In this document: piece by piece, positions 22,304 through 31,133 of the stretch | How the letters are laid out: each line of letters starts with the position of its first letter | Numbering within the stretch: the first letter of the stretch is position 1 | Assembly (NCBI GenBank): GCA_013388895.1 | Contig: JACAEK010000054.1 | Span: forward strand, 1-41,100 | Source of the DNA: Candidatus Bathyarchaeota archaeon | GTDB taxonomy: Archaea; Thermoproteota; Bathyarchaeia; Bathyarchaeales; Bathycorpusculaceae | Direction of reading: 5' to 3' | DNA: 41,100 nt | Made by a program: the position numbers and the translations under genes | The notes under the pieces: model-generated | Told to the model about the DNA's origin: nothing | The model's database searches: none | What the model saw: the letters and a program-made list of their open reading frames with translations, nothing else

Positions 22304-23962
22304 TTAATACTCCCCAGCACCTGGATAGCCAGCGCCTCCTGGCATGCCTCCGGGCGGTGTTGGAGGAGCCTTCATCTTTCCAGCCGCAATTACATCGTCA
22401 ATTTTGAGTATCATTGAAGACGCTTCCGTCGCCGACTTGATAATTTGCTTTTTGACTGCTAACGGTTCGAAAACTCCAGCCTCTGACATTTCTTGAATTT
22501 TTCCGCCGACAACTTCGATTCCAGCCCATTTTTCACCTTTCTCGTGACGAGATCTAAGCTCAGACAATATGTCAATAGGGTCTAAACCTGCGTTTTCAGT
22601 CAGCGTCGTCGGAACGACCTCAAGAGCGTCTGCAAAGGCTCTAACTGCAAGTTGTTCTCTTCCAGGCAAGGTTTCAGCATATTTTCTAAGCGTTCGCGAC
22701 ATTTCAAGTTCGGGTGCTCCGCCTCCAGCCACGATTTTTGGTTCTTCAACTACGTCGCGGACTACACATAAAGCGTCGTGTATCGACCTTTCCGCTTCTT
22801 CAATTGTGCGTTCTGTTCCGCCTCTTATTAGGATTGTAACTGCCCGTGGGTGTTTGCATCCTTCTACAAAAGTCATCTTGTCGTCGCCAATTTTGCGCTC
22901 TTCTACAAGGCTCGCGTAACCCAAATCTGCTGCGCTCATGTCATCCATGTTTGTTATTATTTTTCCACCTGTGGCTTTTGCGAGTTTTTCCATGTCTGAT
23001 TTTTTGATTCTTCGAACTGTGAGTATTCCTTTTCGCGCTAGGAAATGCTGAGCCATATCATCGATTCCTTTTTCGCATAAGACAACGTTTGCGCCTATTG
23101 CGGCTATTTTTTCACCCATTTCCTTCAGCATACCTTCTTCTTGTTTGAGGAAAGCCTCCATTTGTTCTGGGCTTTCAATGTTAATTTTTGCGTCAAACTC
23201 GGTTTTTTCAATTTCTAAGGCTGTGTCGAGTAATGCTATTTTGGCTTTTTCTACACGTTTGGGCATTCCAGAATGCGCAACTTCTTTGTCCAAAACTATA
23301 CCCTGAATGAGTTTAGTGTCCTGTAATGACTCGCCTGTTTTCTTTTCTACTTTGATATCGTCAATGTCCACTTTGTACTTATTGTCTACTTTTTCTGCCA
23401 CCTCAAGAATCGACTTAACGGCCAATTCAGCCAGATGCTGTCTATGCTCAGCAACAAGTTTGCTAGCCATTGAAGTCATTGCGGCCTTTTTAAGATATTC
23501 TTCAGTGTCTGATTCTGTGGAAATTGCTATTTTTTCCAAAACTTCTAGGGCTTTGTCTGAAGCCTTTTTGTACCCATCGATTATTATTGTTGGGTGAACA
23601 TTTTTATCTGTTAGCTCTTCCGCCTTGCCAAGCAGTTCGCCAGCTATTATTACCGCGGTTGTCGTTCCGTCGCCCGCTTCGTTGTCCTGAGTTTTGGCAA
23701 CTTCCACCATCATTTTTGCTGCTGGATGCTGAATGTCCATTTCATCTAGAATTGTGCGTCCATCACTTGTAATTGTCGTATCGCCCATGCTGTCAACTAG
23801 CATCTTGTCCATGCCTTTCGGGCCTAAGGCACTTTTCACGGTTTCAGCCACTATTTTTGCAGCCATTATGTTCGTGTGCTGCGCTTCTCTTCCTCGGCTT
23901 CTACTTGAACCTTCCTTTAATACTAAAACTGGAACTCCTCCAGCTTGTCCGGGTGATGACAA
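22304..23962 (-). CDS. Thermosome subunit (group II chaperonin)
   Basis: A 552-residue group II chaperonin subunit that folds proteins in an ATP-driven double ring. Seen: [20 protein letters not shown] near the start, the ATPase signature [48 protein letters not shown], and the family's glycine/methionine-rich tail ([17 protein letters not shown]). Start is TTG 23962 with a strong GGAGGAGGA site. The TAA is immediately followed, in frame, by RpoK. Only one thermosome gene lies in the window, so the ring composition is unknown. Confidence 0.97.
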   Translation of the reverse strand: MSSPGQAGGVPVLVLKEGSSRSRGREAQHTNIMAAKIVAETVKSALGPKGMDKMLVDSMGDTTITSDGRTILDEMDIQHPAAKMMVEVAKTQDNEAGDGTTTAVIIAGELLGKAEELTDKNVHPTIIIDGYKKASDKALEVLEKIAISTESDTEEYLKKAAMTSMASKLVAEHRQHLAELAVKSILEVAEKVDNKYKVDIDDIKVEKKTGESLQDTKLIQGIVLDKEVAHSGMPKRVEKAKIALLDTALEIEKTEFDAKINIESPEQMEAFLKQEEGMLKEMGEKIAAIGANVVLCEKGIDDMAQHFLARKGILTVRRIKKSDMEKLAKATGGKIITNMDDMSAADLGYASLVEERKIGDDKMTFVEGCKHPRAVTILIRGGTERTIEEAERSIHDALCVVRDVVEEPKIVAGGGAPELEMSRTLRKYAETLPGREQLAVRAFADALEVVPTTLTENAGLDPIDILSELRSRHEKGEKWAGIEVVGGKIQEMSEAGVFEPLAVKKQIIKSATEASSMILKIDDVIAAGKMKAPPTPPGGMPGGAGYPGAGEY

Positions 23963-23967
23963 ATTTA

Positions 23968-23976
23968 TCCTCCTCC
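23968..23976 (-). promoter_or_regulatory. Strong ribosome site of the thermosome gene
   Basis: GGAGGAGGA on the minus strand lies five bases before the TTG start at 23962, compensating for a weak start codon and supporting it. Confidence 0.6.
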
Positions 23977-24004
23977 TTAATGCGTCTCAAAAAGAAACAG
24001 CATT

Positions 24005-24014
24005 AAAATATAAG
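24005..24014 (-). promoter_or_regulatory. TATA box of the thermosome gene
   Basis: CTTATATTTT lies about 45 bases before the start. This spacing gives a short leader that includes the GGAGGAGGA site. Confidence 0.4.
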
Positions 24015-24072
24015 TTTTTCTAAGCAGAAAGCCATCAAAGTTGTACGTTTAACATGGATTTTCAATTGCAGT

Positions 24073-25179
24073 TTATGGCTTAAGTGAAGTTTTCAATCCT
24101 GCGCCCGTTAAGATTATGACTGTTCTTTTGTCTTTTGCTACTTTCCTGTTTTGAAGTTGTTTTTCGTAAGCAGCGTAGGCAACTGCCGAGCTTGGCTCGA
24201 CAAAGAAACCTTTTCTGGCGAGTTCCTTGAAAGCATCAAATATTTCGTTTTCCTCAACGATAACTGCATCGCCTTTTGTCTCCTTCAGATCCTTAACCAT
24301 AATATCCAATAGTGGTGGATTAGCGCTTACCAGAGCATCAGCGAAAGAGGTTATCTTTTCAGGCGAAACATAGCGTAAGCCTTTAAACCGATGATAAAGA
24401 GGTGAAACTTGACGTGTCTGACAGGCCACGATTTTTGGCATTTCTTCCGTGACGTCAGATTCGACAAGATGTTTGAAACCGTCTAAGACGCCTAAGAGCA
24501 ATGTTCCGGCGGAAACCGGCAAGTAAACGCGTTCAGGAACATGCCACTTAAATTGTTCAGCAATTTCATATGCGAGACTTCTGATGCCGTCTCTAAATAA
24601 TGGGTGAAGAATATGCCCCACGTAGACCTTTCCCTTTTCGTCTCTTTGGGCTTTCTTTGCCACCTTGCTTCTGCTTCCTTGAACCTTTTCAACTTCTGCG
24701 CCATAAAACTGAATTTGGTTGAATTTCGGTCCAGCGACGTTTTCTGAGACGTAAATCTTCGCCTTTAGTCCCGCATTTGTTGCGTAGGCAGCTATTGATG
24801 CGCCTGCGTTTCCCGATGAATCTTCAGAGATGTAGCATTGAGCTTTTTTGACTAGTTTATGTAAAGCGGAGATTAGCACTGTTGAGCCTCTGTCTTTGAA
24901 AGAGCCTGTTGGATTCAAGCTTTCAAGCTTAAAGTGAACATTATCTGAAAACCTGACTAGCGGCGTCCAGCCTTCGCCTAAAGTTGTAATTTCTGTTTCT
25001 TTGATGTAAGGAAAGAACTTTGCATATCGCCATAGGCTGTGATTATCGTTCCCGATTTGTTTAACGTCAAATTTTCTCTTTTGTTTAACAATCAATGGGC
25101 TATTGCATGACGAGCATTTGAAATCTAGCAAATTGGATGAAAGGCTATTACAGACTGAGCATCTAATTTCATAAGCCAT
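24073..25179 (-). CDS. thrC: Threonine synthase
   Basis: A 368-residue PLP enzyme converting O-phosphohomoserine to threonine. A zinc ribbon opens the protein (CSVCNSL, CSSCNSPL). The PLP-lysine motif is LESLNPTGSFKDRGS, then SGNAGASIAAYA, and GAEVEKVQGS are typical of the threonine synthase group; VEPSSAVAYAAYE marks the end of the fold. The start is ATG 25179. No homoserine kinase gene is present nearby. Related PLP enzymes of the same fold (cysteate synthase, for example) are possible but less likely. Confidence 0.85.
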   Translation of the reverse strand: MAYEIRCSVCNSLSSNLLDFKCSSCNSPLIVKQKRKFDVKQIGNDNHSLWRYAKFFPYIKETEITTLGEGWTPLVRFSDNVHFKLESLNPTGSFKDRGSTVLISALHKLVKKAQCYISEDSSGNAGASIAAYATNAGLKAKIYVSENVAGPKFNQIQFYGAEVEKVQGSRSKVAKKAQRDEKGKVYVGHILHPLFRDGIRSLAYEIAEQFKWHVPERVYLPVSAGTLLLGVLDGFKHLVESDVTEEMPKIVACQTRQVSPLYHRFKGLRYVSPEKITSFADALVSANPPLLDIMVKDLKETKGDAVIVEENEIFDAFKELARKGFFVEPSSAVAYAAYEKQLQNRKVAKDKRTVIILTGAGLKTSLKP

Positions 25180-25277
25180 TGAGATACCAATAGTTCCTCT
25201 ATGTTAGACGTAGTGGCTTTTCAAATTTGTGTCAAAGACATGCAATGAAACTGAGATTGCAGCAAGACAAAATTGGG

Positions 25278-26495
25278 TTATTTGTAGGGTATGTATTCTC
25301 TGCCCAGCAGTTCTCTTGCAATGATTATTCTTTGAATGTTTAATGCCCCTTCAGCGCCAATGTAGTAAGACATTATACCTCGCAATCCCATTTCTAATGG
25401 GCATTCCTTCGTATAGCCCCACGCGCCAAGCCAAAGCATCACATGCTCAAACACCTTAAAAGCGAAAGGCGGCACCTTCAGCTTAATGGCGGAAATGTAT
25501 TTTGAAACTTCGTGCGGCGTAAAACGCTTGTTCCTATATTTTTCATCGTTCATCCATGCTGTTCTGTAAACTAGCGACCGTAACGCTTCAAGTTCAGCCC
25601 AAAGGTCTGCCAAGTCAAATTGGATGCCTTCAAACTTGCCGATTGGGCTTCCGAAGGCTTTGCGCTCTTTGACATATTCCATCCCAATTTCCAGCGCTCG
25701 TTGTGAAGCTCCTAAGCAAGTAGCCCCAATCAGAAGCCTTGCGCTGTCGAAGCCTTCCATGGTTAAATAGAAGCCTTTTCCTTCTTCGCCAATGCGATAG
25801 TTGTCTGGCACTTTGGCGTTGTCCATTGTGATGCTTCCAGTGGAGATTGCCATTCTGCCCATGTCCTCTAAGCGTTTGCCAACTTCGACTCCTTCAGTGT
25901 TTATTGGGAGGTAAAAAGCTGTAATACCTTTGTGCGATGCTTCTGGCTGCACTGGCTGGGTTCGGGCTAAGAGGAAGTAGCCTCCTCCCATTTTCTTTGC
26001 TTCTTCTGTTCCGCTTATGTAGGTTTTTTCTCCGTTTAGAATCCAAGTATTGCCTTCTTTTCTGCCCGTTGATTTGATTGCTGCGATGTCTGAGCCACCG
26101 CCTGATTCTGTTGAAGCTATGCCAATGAAAGCGTCGCCTTTGATGGCTTTTCGAACAACTTGTTCTCGCACTTGTTCAGTGCAATATTTGTCCATGACGA
26201 AGCCCCATGAAGTTTCAACAAGGAAAAGCACTGGAATAGCAATGCTCAAATCAGCATAACCAAGCTCCTCAGCAGCAATGCAGGCTGTAATCCAGTCGAC
26301 TTCTGCTCCCCCATGTTCTTGCGGCACTGTCATAAGCAGTAGATTCATGTCAGCCATGCCTTTGATAATCCCCTTTGGAATTTCGCCCTTACTGTCTATT
26401 TCGCGGATTTTTTCCAACGGTAATTCTTTTTGGCTCCATTCCCGCAAAGACTTTTGAAAAAGTTTTTGTTCCTCATTAAAGCTGAAATCCACCAT
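25278..26495 (-). CDS. Acyl-CoA dehydrogenase
   Basis: A flavoprotein of 405 residues that oxidises the alpha-beta bond of acyl-CoA, using FAD. Seen: FSFNEEQKLFQKSLREWSQK, the FAD-binding VPQEHGGAEV stretch, IASTESGGGSDIAA, GEKTYISGTEEA, and RAFG-like ERKAFGSPIGKFEGIQFDLA. The catalytic glutamate is in GAEGALNIQRIIIARELLG. I chose ATG 26495 because GGAGA lies seven bases upstream; the frame is open to 26573. The chain length and substrate cannot be inferred. No electron-transfer flavoprotein or thiolase is nearby, so it stands alone. Confidence 0.85.
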   Translation of the reverse strand: MVDFSFNEEQKLFQKSLREWSQKELPLEKIREIDSKGEIPKGIIKGMADMNLLLMTVPQEHGGAEVDWITACIAAEELGYADLSIAIPVLFLVETSWGFVMDKYCTEQVREQVVRKAIKGDAFIGIASTESGGGSDIAAIKSTGRKEGNTWILNGEKTYISGTEEAKKMGGGYFLLARTQPVQPEASHKGITAFYLPINTEGVEVGKRLEDMGRMAISTGSITMDNAKVPDNYRIGEEGKGFYLTMEGFDSARLLIGATCLGASQRALEIGMEYVKERKAFGSPIGKFEGIQFDLADLWAELEALRSLVYRTAWMNDEKYRNKRFTPHEVSKYISAIKLKVPPFAFKVFEHVMLWLGAWGYTKECPLEMGLRGIMSYYIGAEGALNIQRIIIARELLGREYIPYK

Positions 26496-26668
26496 GAGCA
26501 TCTCTCCGTAGTGAGGCAACAAGTATTTTCGCCATAACATATAAGGATTAAGGAAGACACATACAAAAGGCAAATGTTGCTATTGGTTTAAAGAACTGAA
26601 ATGTTGACTACCTTGTTCGCTCCAGAGACAAGTTTCTTACATTAAAAAAACTGTTTCTCTGGTTAAGG

Positions 26669-26675
26669 TTTATAT
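26669..26675 (+). promoter_or_regulatory. TATA box of the cDPG synthase operon
   Basis: TTTATAT sits 25-30 bases before the expected transcript start near 26697, just upstream of a hairpin. Confidence 0.5.
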
Positions 26676-26697
26676 GGAATGATTTGAGTAGTATTGC

Positions 26698-26716
26698 ACC
26701 CCGCTTAACTTGGGGT
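26698..26716 (+). promoter_or_regulatory. Hairpin at the predicted transcript start
   Basis: ACCCC-gcttaactt-GGGGT forms a short perfect stem at the expected 5' end of the message. It could be a 5' stabilising stem or an operator; the sequence alone does not decide. A GGAG ribosome site follows before ATG 26737. Confidence 0.45.
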
Positions 26717-26736
26717 TTTGAAGGAGAGCTTGCATT

Positions 26737-28068
26737 ATGCAAAGAATTAAAGTTGTTATAATGGGTGCGGCTGGTAGAGACTTTCACAACTTTAACGTCT
26801 ATTTCAGAAATAACTATGCCTATGAGGTTGTGGCTTTCACGGCTACACAGATTCCCGGCATAAAAGGCAGAATCTATCCAACAGAGCTTGCAGGTCTAAA
26901 CTATCCGAAGGGTATCCCAATTTTCTCCGAAGAAGAGTTACCCAAACTGATAAAAGAGCATGATGTTGACCGAGTTGTTTTTGCCTATAGCGATGTTTCC
27001 CATGAATCTGTCATGCACAAAGCCTCCATCGCATTGGCAAACGGTGCAGATTTCTGTTTTATGGGACCAAAAACGACAATGCTGAAGGCGCAGGTTCCAG
27101 TAGTTTCCATAAGCGCAGTTAGAACAGGCTCTGGAAAAAGTCAAACCTCGCGGCAAGTTGCAAAAATTTTAAAAAATAAAGGTTTGAGGGTTGTTGTTAT
27201 TCGACACCCGATGCCCTACGGCGATTTGAGAAAGCAGATTAGCCAACGTTACGCTTCCTATGAGGATTTAGACAAACACCAATGCACCATCGAAGAAAGA
27301 GAAGAATACGAACCGCACATCGATAATGGCATAATTGTTTACGCTGGAGTAGACTACGAAAAAATTCTAAGAGAAGCCGAACAGGAGGCAGACGTGATCG
27401 TTTGGGACGGAGGTAACAATGATTTACCATTCTATAAGCCGGATTTGCACATTGTTGTAGCTGATCCTCACCGAGCTGGACATGAAGTTACCTATCACCC
27501 AGGCGAGACAAATCTGCGCATGGCAAATGTCGTTATAATAAATAAGGTTGACACGGCAGACCCAAAGAAAGTGGAACAGGTAAAGGAGAGTGTGAAGACG
27601 ATTAATCCAGATGCGACTGTTTTAGATGCGGCTTCGCCTTTGACGGCTGACAACCCTGACTTGATCACGGGAAAACGAGTTTTAGTTATCGAAGATGGAC
27701 CTACATTGACTCATGGAAATATGCCCTACGGAGCTGCCACAATAATGGCTAGACGATTAGGAGCAAGCGAAATTGTCGATCCGAAACCGTACGCCGTCGG
27801 TTCAATAAAAGAAACCTACAAAGAATATGTGCATCTGGGGACAATTCTTCCAGCTTTAGGCTACAGTGACAAACAGATAGCTGAGCTTAAAGAAACTATT
27901 GACCGCACGCCATGCGATGTCGTCGTAATTGGCACACCGATAGACTTGAGAAGAGTCATAACCATTAGCAAGCCAACTGTCAGAGTTAAATATGAACTCC
28001 AAGTTTTAGGTCCAATCTCCTTTGAACAAGTTCTCGAAGAGTTTCTCCAAAGAGGCAAAAAGCAATGA
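26737..28068 (+). CDS. cpgS: Cyclic 2,3-diphosphoglycerate synthase
   Basis: A 443-residue P-loop protein that closes 2,3-diphosphoglycerate to its cyclic form using ATP, a step known from methanogens and widespread in archaea. The opening VVIMGAAGRDFHNFNVYFRN is the family hallmark. The P-loop is VRTGSGKSQTSRQV (near residue 130), DVIVWDGGNND holds the acidic partner, and VIINKVDTADPKK is a GTPase-like NKxD. It overlaps the cyclophilin-like gene by four bases, indicating coupled translation. The role of the product here (phosphate store, thermoprotectant, glycolytic control) is not shown. Confidence 0.85.
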   Translation: MQRIKVVIMGAAGRDFHNFNVYFRNNYAYEVVAFTATQIPGIKGRIYPTELAGLNYPKGIPIFSEEELPKLIKEHDVDRVVFAYSDVSHESVMHKASIALANGADFCFMGPKTTMLKAQVPVVSISAVRTGSGKSQTSRQVAKILKNKGLRVVVIRHPMPYGDLRKQISQRYASYEDLDKHQCTIEEREEYEPHIDNGIIVYAGVDYEKILREAEQEADVIVWDGGNNDLPFYKPDLHIVVADPHRAGHEVTYHPGETNLRMANVVIINKVDTADPKKVEQVKESVKTINPDATVLDAASPLTADNPDLITGKRVLVIEDGPTLTHGNMPYGAATIMARRLGASEIVDPKPYAVGSIKETYKEYVHLGTILPALGYSDKQIAELKETIDRTPCDVVVIGTPIDLRRVITISKPTVRVKYELQVLGPISFEQVLEEFLQRGKKQ

Positions 28069-28460
28069 GTAGCGAAGAAACAGGGGTTTCGCGTGTAAAA
28101 ATAAAATTCATAGTTGAAGGATTAGGCGAGGCAGAAGGCGAGTTTGCACGTTTTCTGGCGCCGAGAACCATAGACACTCTGGTTCGAAAACTTCCGGTGG
28201 AAGGTAGAGCTGCTCTATGGAAGGAAGAAGTTTATTTTGAAACACCTATTAAAATGGGTGAAGAAAAAGCCAAAGATACTGTGGAAAGAGGCACTATTGC
28301 GTTTTGGCCTATGGGAAGCGCCATATGCATATTCTATGGGGAATCGCAGCCCTATAGTCCGGTGAATATTCTTGGTCAGGTGACAAAGAATCTTGAATTA
28401 TTTAAGCAAGTGAAGAGTGGGACGAAGATAAGGGTGGAGAAATTAGAGTCTAAGCCGTGA
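28065..28460 (+). CDS. Cyclophilin-like fold protein
   Basis: A 131-residue protein of the archaeal cyclophilin-like group (DUF369). Seen: VKIKFIVEGLGEAEGEFARF, the FETPI strand after KEEVYFETPI, and FWPMGSAICIFYGESQP, which are typical of the family. It has the cyclophilin barrel fold but no prolyl isomerase activity is established for it. Its ATG overlaps the cDPG synthase stop, so the two genes are translationally coupled and probably functionally linked. A T-rich tract follows the stop and likely ends the transcript. Confidence 0.8.
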   Translation: MSSEETGVSRVKIKFIVEGLGEAEGEFARFLAPRTIDTLVRKLPVEGRAALWKEEVYFETPIKMGEEKAKDTVERGTIAFWPMGSAICIFYGESQPYSPVNILGQVTKNLELFKQVKSGTKIRVEKLESKP

Positions 28461-28465
28461 GTAGT

Positions 28466-28500
28466 TTCTTTTTTGCTATTATTTTTTCTATTTTCTTCTT
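28466..28500 (+). terminator. T-rich terminator after the cDPG operon
   Basis: Four T-runs (CTTTTTT, ATTTTTT, CTATTTTC, TTCTT) follow the stop codon of the cyclophilin-like gene, an archaeal-type T-tract terminator. Confidence 0.5.
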
Positions 28501-28614
28501 TGCCTCTGCAGATGTTCACGAGAGGACAAAAGTTTCCCCCCTAGATTTTCAATATAATGTATCTTTAACTAACCTTAAAAACTTACGCAATCAAAAAAAA
28601 CTACCATTCAGCTT

Positions 28615-29115
28615 TTAGTAAACTAAACGGCTTTCTTCCCAGAGCTTCAATAGTCTTTCACATTCCTCTATTACTTTTTTATCACTAGTCTTGCTTTTTA
28701 AAACCTTGAGAAATTCGATGCGTTTCTCGACTGAGCGTTTTTCTGCTTCGCCACCGTAGTAAAGCTTTCCTTCCAGATATTCCTTCATGTGGTTGGCTTT
28801 CTGCACGAAAAGGCTGGCAGCATCAATTGGGTTTTCTACAGCATATTTATTCGCCCAAATCGTCGCATCTGCCTCGCGAAGCTGAGTTAATCCATCAATT
28901 TCTATTATGCTACGAATAAATGTTCTCAGAAACTCGTAATAACCTGCAGTTTTGACCAGTTGAAGCGCTTGCTTTACTTTTTGTTTGAAGTTTGGGCTTC
29001 CCTTGGTTCTTAAGCTATGTTTGTAGCCACCATCCACGAGTGCTTTAGCTCTTTCTACTTCTTCGCCTGTGTAGATTCGTTTTGGAAATTCCAATAATGT
29101 TCCAAGTCTCCTCAT
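28615..29115 (-). CDS. Unknown helical protein following eS25
   Basis: I do not recognise this 166-residue protein. It is mostly helical and basic, with no membrane segment, no cysteines and no nucleotide motif. Visible landmarks are RRLGTLLEFPKRIYTGEEVE at the start, a histidine-rich GGYKHSLRTKG loop, VKTAGYYEFLRTFIRSIIEI, DATIWANKYAVENPID and KRIEFLKVLKSKTSD. It lies 43 bases after the eS25 gene on the same strand and is likely cotranscribed. A ribosome- or RNA-linked role is possible by context only. It is a good target for structure-based comparison. Confidence 0.65.
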   Translation of the reverse strand: MRRLGTLLEFPKRIYTGEEVERAKALVDGGYKHSLRTKGSPNFKQKVKQALQLVKTAGYYEFLRTFIRSIIEIDGLTQLREADATIWANKYAVENPIDAASLFVQKANHMKEYLEGKLYYGGEAEKRSVEKRIEFLKVLKSKTSDKKVIEECERLLKLWEESRLVY

Positions 29116-29158
29116 GCAGCTTATAAAAAACTATGTAAGTATAAGGCAGTATTATGAC

Positions 29159-29494
29159 TTAGTCAAATGGCTTGTATATCTTAATATTGTGGCTTCCAGA
29201 GACAAGCTGGACTATGCCTTCTTCTTCCAGCTGTTCTAAGAAATCTTTGGCTGCGCTTATTCTTATGTTAAACCGCGTAGCAACAGCGAAAGGCGTTAAG
29301 ACCGGCATCTTTTTCAATTCGCCCATGATCCTCTCGTTTTTTGGGCTCGGTGGAATGATTCCAGCTGCTTTTCTTTCTTTAGATGGTGCTGCTCCCTTTT
29401 CCTTTTTCTTTTTCTCTTTTTCTTCCTCATCCTTTCGAGATTGCATCCGTTCAGCTTGTTTCAGAGTGAGTTTCTTTTTTCCACCCATAGACAT
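29159..29494 (-). CDS. rps25e: Small ribosomal subunit protein eS25
   Basis: A 111-residue eS25 protein. The lysine/glutamate-rich N-terminal tail (residues 1-55) precedes the winged-helix core: IMGELKKMPVLTPFAVATRF, then RISAAKDFLEQLEEEGIVQL and the final HNIKIYKP. eS25 is known from eukaryotes and TACK/Asgard archaea, so it fits the taxonomic reading. The tail is longer than in many crenarchaeal members. ATG 29494 is the first of two close starts (29488 is the other). Confidence 0.92.
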   Translation of the reverse strand: MSMGGKKKLTLKQAERMQSRKDEEEKEKKKKEKGAAPSKERKAAGIIPPSPKNERIMGELKKMPVLTPFAVATRFNIRISAAKDFLEQLEEEGIVQLVSGSHNIKIYKPFD

Positions 29495-29544
29495 CAGCTT
29501 TCAAATAGTGAGGTTGTTTCGTAGTTCTTATTGTTTTCTCCGTC

Positions 29545-31035
29545 CTAAGCATATTGGCTTATCTCAACCTTATGCCTATTCTGCCACTCCTTAATCGACA
29601 TGCCAAGCTTGCTTTCTATTTCTGGGCGGTGAATGGAATTCATTGTGCAGAAGGGAATTATGCGTCCATCAGGAATTGCATAATGAATTGCGCAGCGTTG
29701 AACTCTTTCTAAGTCGAAGTTGTATGGGTCCATGAAATGCATCGATGAAAGCAGTATCGACTTTCTCTGCAAATCTCCAAGCGCCTCATAGCTTCCTTCT
29801 GTAAGCACACGCAAAACATACTTTCTTAGAAAACTGAATTTTATATGCCTCAAAGCGCCGATCAGTCGCAGTTTAGCCTTGTTCTTGCTTCCTTTTGAGG
29901 CATCACCATAGACTTTCTTCATGACTCCGACAAATTTATCCACGTTTCCGAAACGGGTAATCGGCGTGATTTTGCCTTTTTCTACGAATAAGTATGTTGC
30001 CATGCCACAGTGGGGATGTGCCGTAAACTCCACGTAGCGCTTGTCTTTTAGGGCGCCAACGGCTTTTGAAACTGGCACAACTGTTGGCACTGGGTAAAAG
30101 TCTGACATTTTTATCTTGCCATTTGTTTGTTCTTCAACCAGTCGCATGAAGTCTGGAATTGTAATGCGCATTTTATCCCGTTCTGTTTGAGGCAATCTTC
30201 CACACAGAGAGACTGGCTGAACGTTTATGCACCGTATCACGTCAAAATTCTGAACTGCGAAATGAACAATGTCTCCAAGTTGGCTGTCATTTACGCCCTT
30301 TACAAGTGTGACAACTAAAACTATGCTTTGGATTCCTGCTTTGCGACAGTTTTCAATAGCTTTCATTTTGACATCCAAAAGGTCGATTCCGCGGATGAAT
30401 TTGTAAACGTCAGAGGTTAAGCCGTCAAATTGCAGATAGACTGTGCTCATTCCCGCCTCCTTCAACTCTTTGCAGAAATCGACGCTTTGTGCAAGTCGAA
30501 GTCCATTCGTATTAACTTCAATATGGCGGAACCCAACATCTTTTGCCATTCGAATAAGTTCGAACAAGTCATTGCGGATGGTTGGTTCACCGCCAGAAAA
30601 CTGCAAGGCTGTGGCTGGAACTGGGTCGTTTCTGCGAAGATTCTCCAGCATTCCTTTGATTTCTTGTTTTGTGGGTTCGTACACATATCCAGCTGCTGCA
30701 GCGTTTGCAAAACAAACTGGACATTTAAGATTACATCGATTTGTGACGTCGATTATTGCTAGGGCCGTGTGTGACTTGTGCTTTGGACATATTCCACAAT
30801 CATAAGGGCAACCGTCAACAGTGTCAGTTCGCGGATTTTTTAGACCGTCGCCTTCGTAGCTGAATTTTTCAGCGCGCACATACTGTTCGTAATCGGACCA
30901 GTAGACGTCGCGGAAAAAACCGTGCTCTTTGCATTCTTTTTTGATGAAGACTTTGCCGTCTTCCTCGAAGATTGTGGCGTTCAGCACTTTTAGGCATTCC
31001 GGACATATGCTTTTTGTTTCTTTAATGAATTGCAT
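29545..31035 (-). CDS. tes: Tetraether lipid synthase (radical SAM, Tes)
   Basis: A 496-residue radical SAM enzyme matching the family whose archaeal members join two archaeol chains to build GDGT tetraether lipids. From ATG 31035: CPEC at C11/C14, a second cluster-like CPYDCGIC (C76, C80, C83), and the radical SAM motif CNLKCPVC (C101, C105, C108) with the following FANAAA. ATALQFSGGEPTIR is the GGEP strand. GGTGA lies four bases before ATG 31035, which decides the start over the longer frame to 31140. It is divergent from a TrmB regulator, with about 98 bases between starts. This protein implies the organism makes membrane-spanning lipids. Confidence 0.9.
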   Translation of the reverse strand: MQFIKETKSICPECLKVLNATIFEEDGKVFIKKECKEHGFFRDVYWSDYEQYVRAEKFSYEGDGLKNPRTDTVDGCPYDCGICPKHKSHTALAIIDVTNRCNLKCPVCFANAAAAGYVYEPTKQEIKGMLENLRRNDPVPATALQFSGGEPTIRNDLFELIRMAKDVGFRHIEVNTNGLRLAQSVDFCKELKEAGMSTVYLQFDGLTSDVYKFIRGIDLLDVKMKAIENCRKAGIQSIVLVVTLVKGVNDSQLGDIVHFAVQNFDVIRCINVQPVSLCGRLPQTERDKMRITIPDFMRLVEEQTNGKIKMSDFYPVPTVVPVSKAVGALKDKRYVEFTAHPHCGMATYLFVEKGKITPITRFGNVDKFVGVMKKVYGDASKGSKNKAKLRLIGALRHIKFSFLRKYVLRVLTEGSYEALGDLQRKSILLSSMHFMDPYNFDLERVQRCAIHYAIPDGRIIPFCTMNSIHRPEIESKLGMSIKEWQNRHKVEISQYA

Positions 31036-31120
31036 ATAGTCACCATGTGCATGCTTGTTATGCTTTGAAGGTCTGAGGGTAGAATATAATAAGGTTTCCA
31101 GACTTTTCATAAGGTGAATA

Positions 31121-31126
31121 GGGTGA
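31121..31126 (+). promoter_or_regulatory. Ribosome site before the TrmB-like TTG start
   Basis: GGGTGA lies seven bases before TTG 31134, supporting a TTG start for the TrmB-like gene. A TATA-like AATATAATAA (about 31083-31092) lies upstream. Confidence 0.5.
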
Positions 31127-31133
31127 ATTTGTA

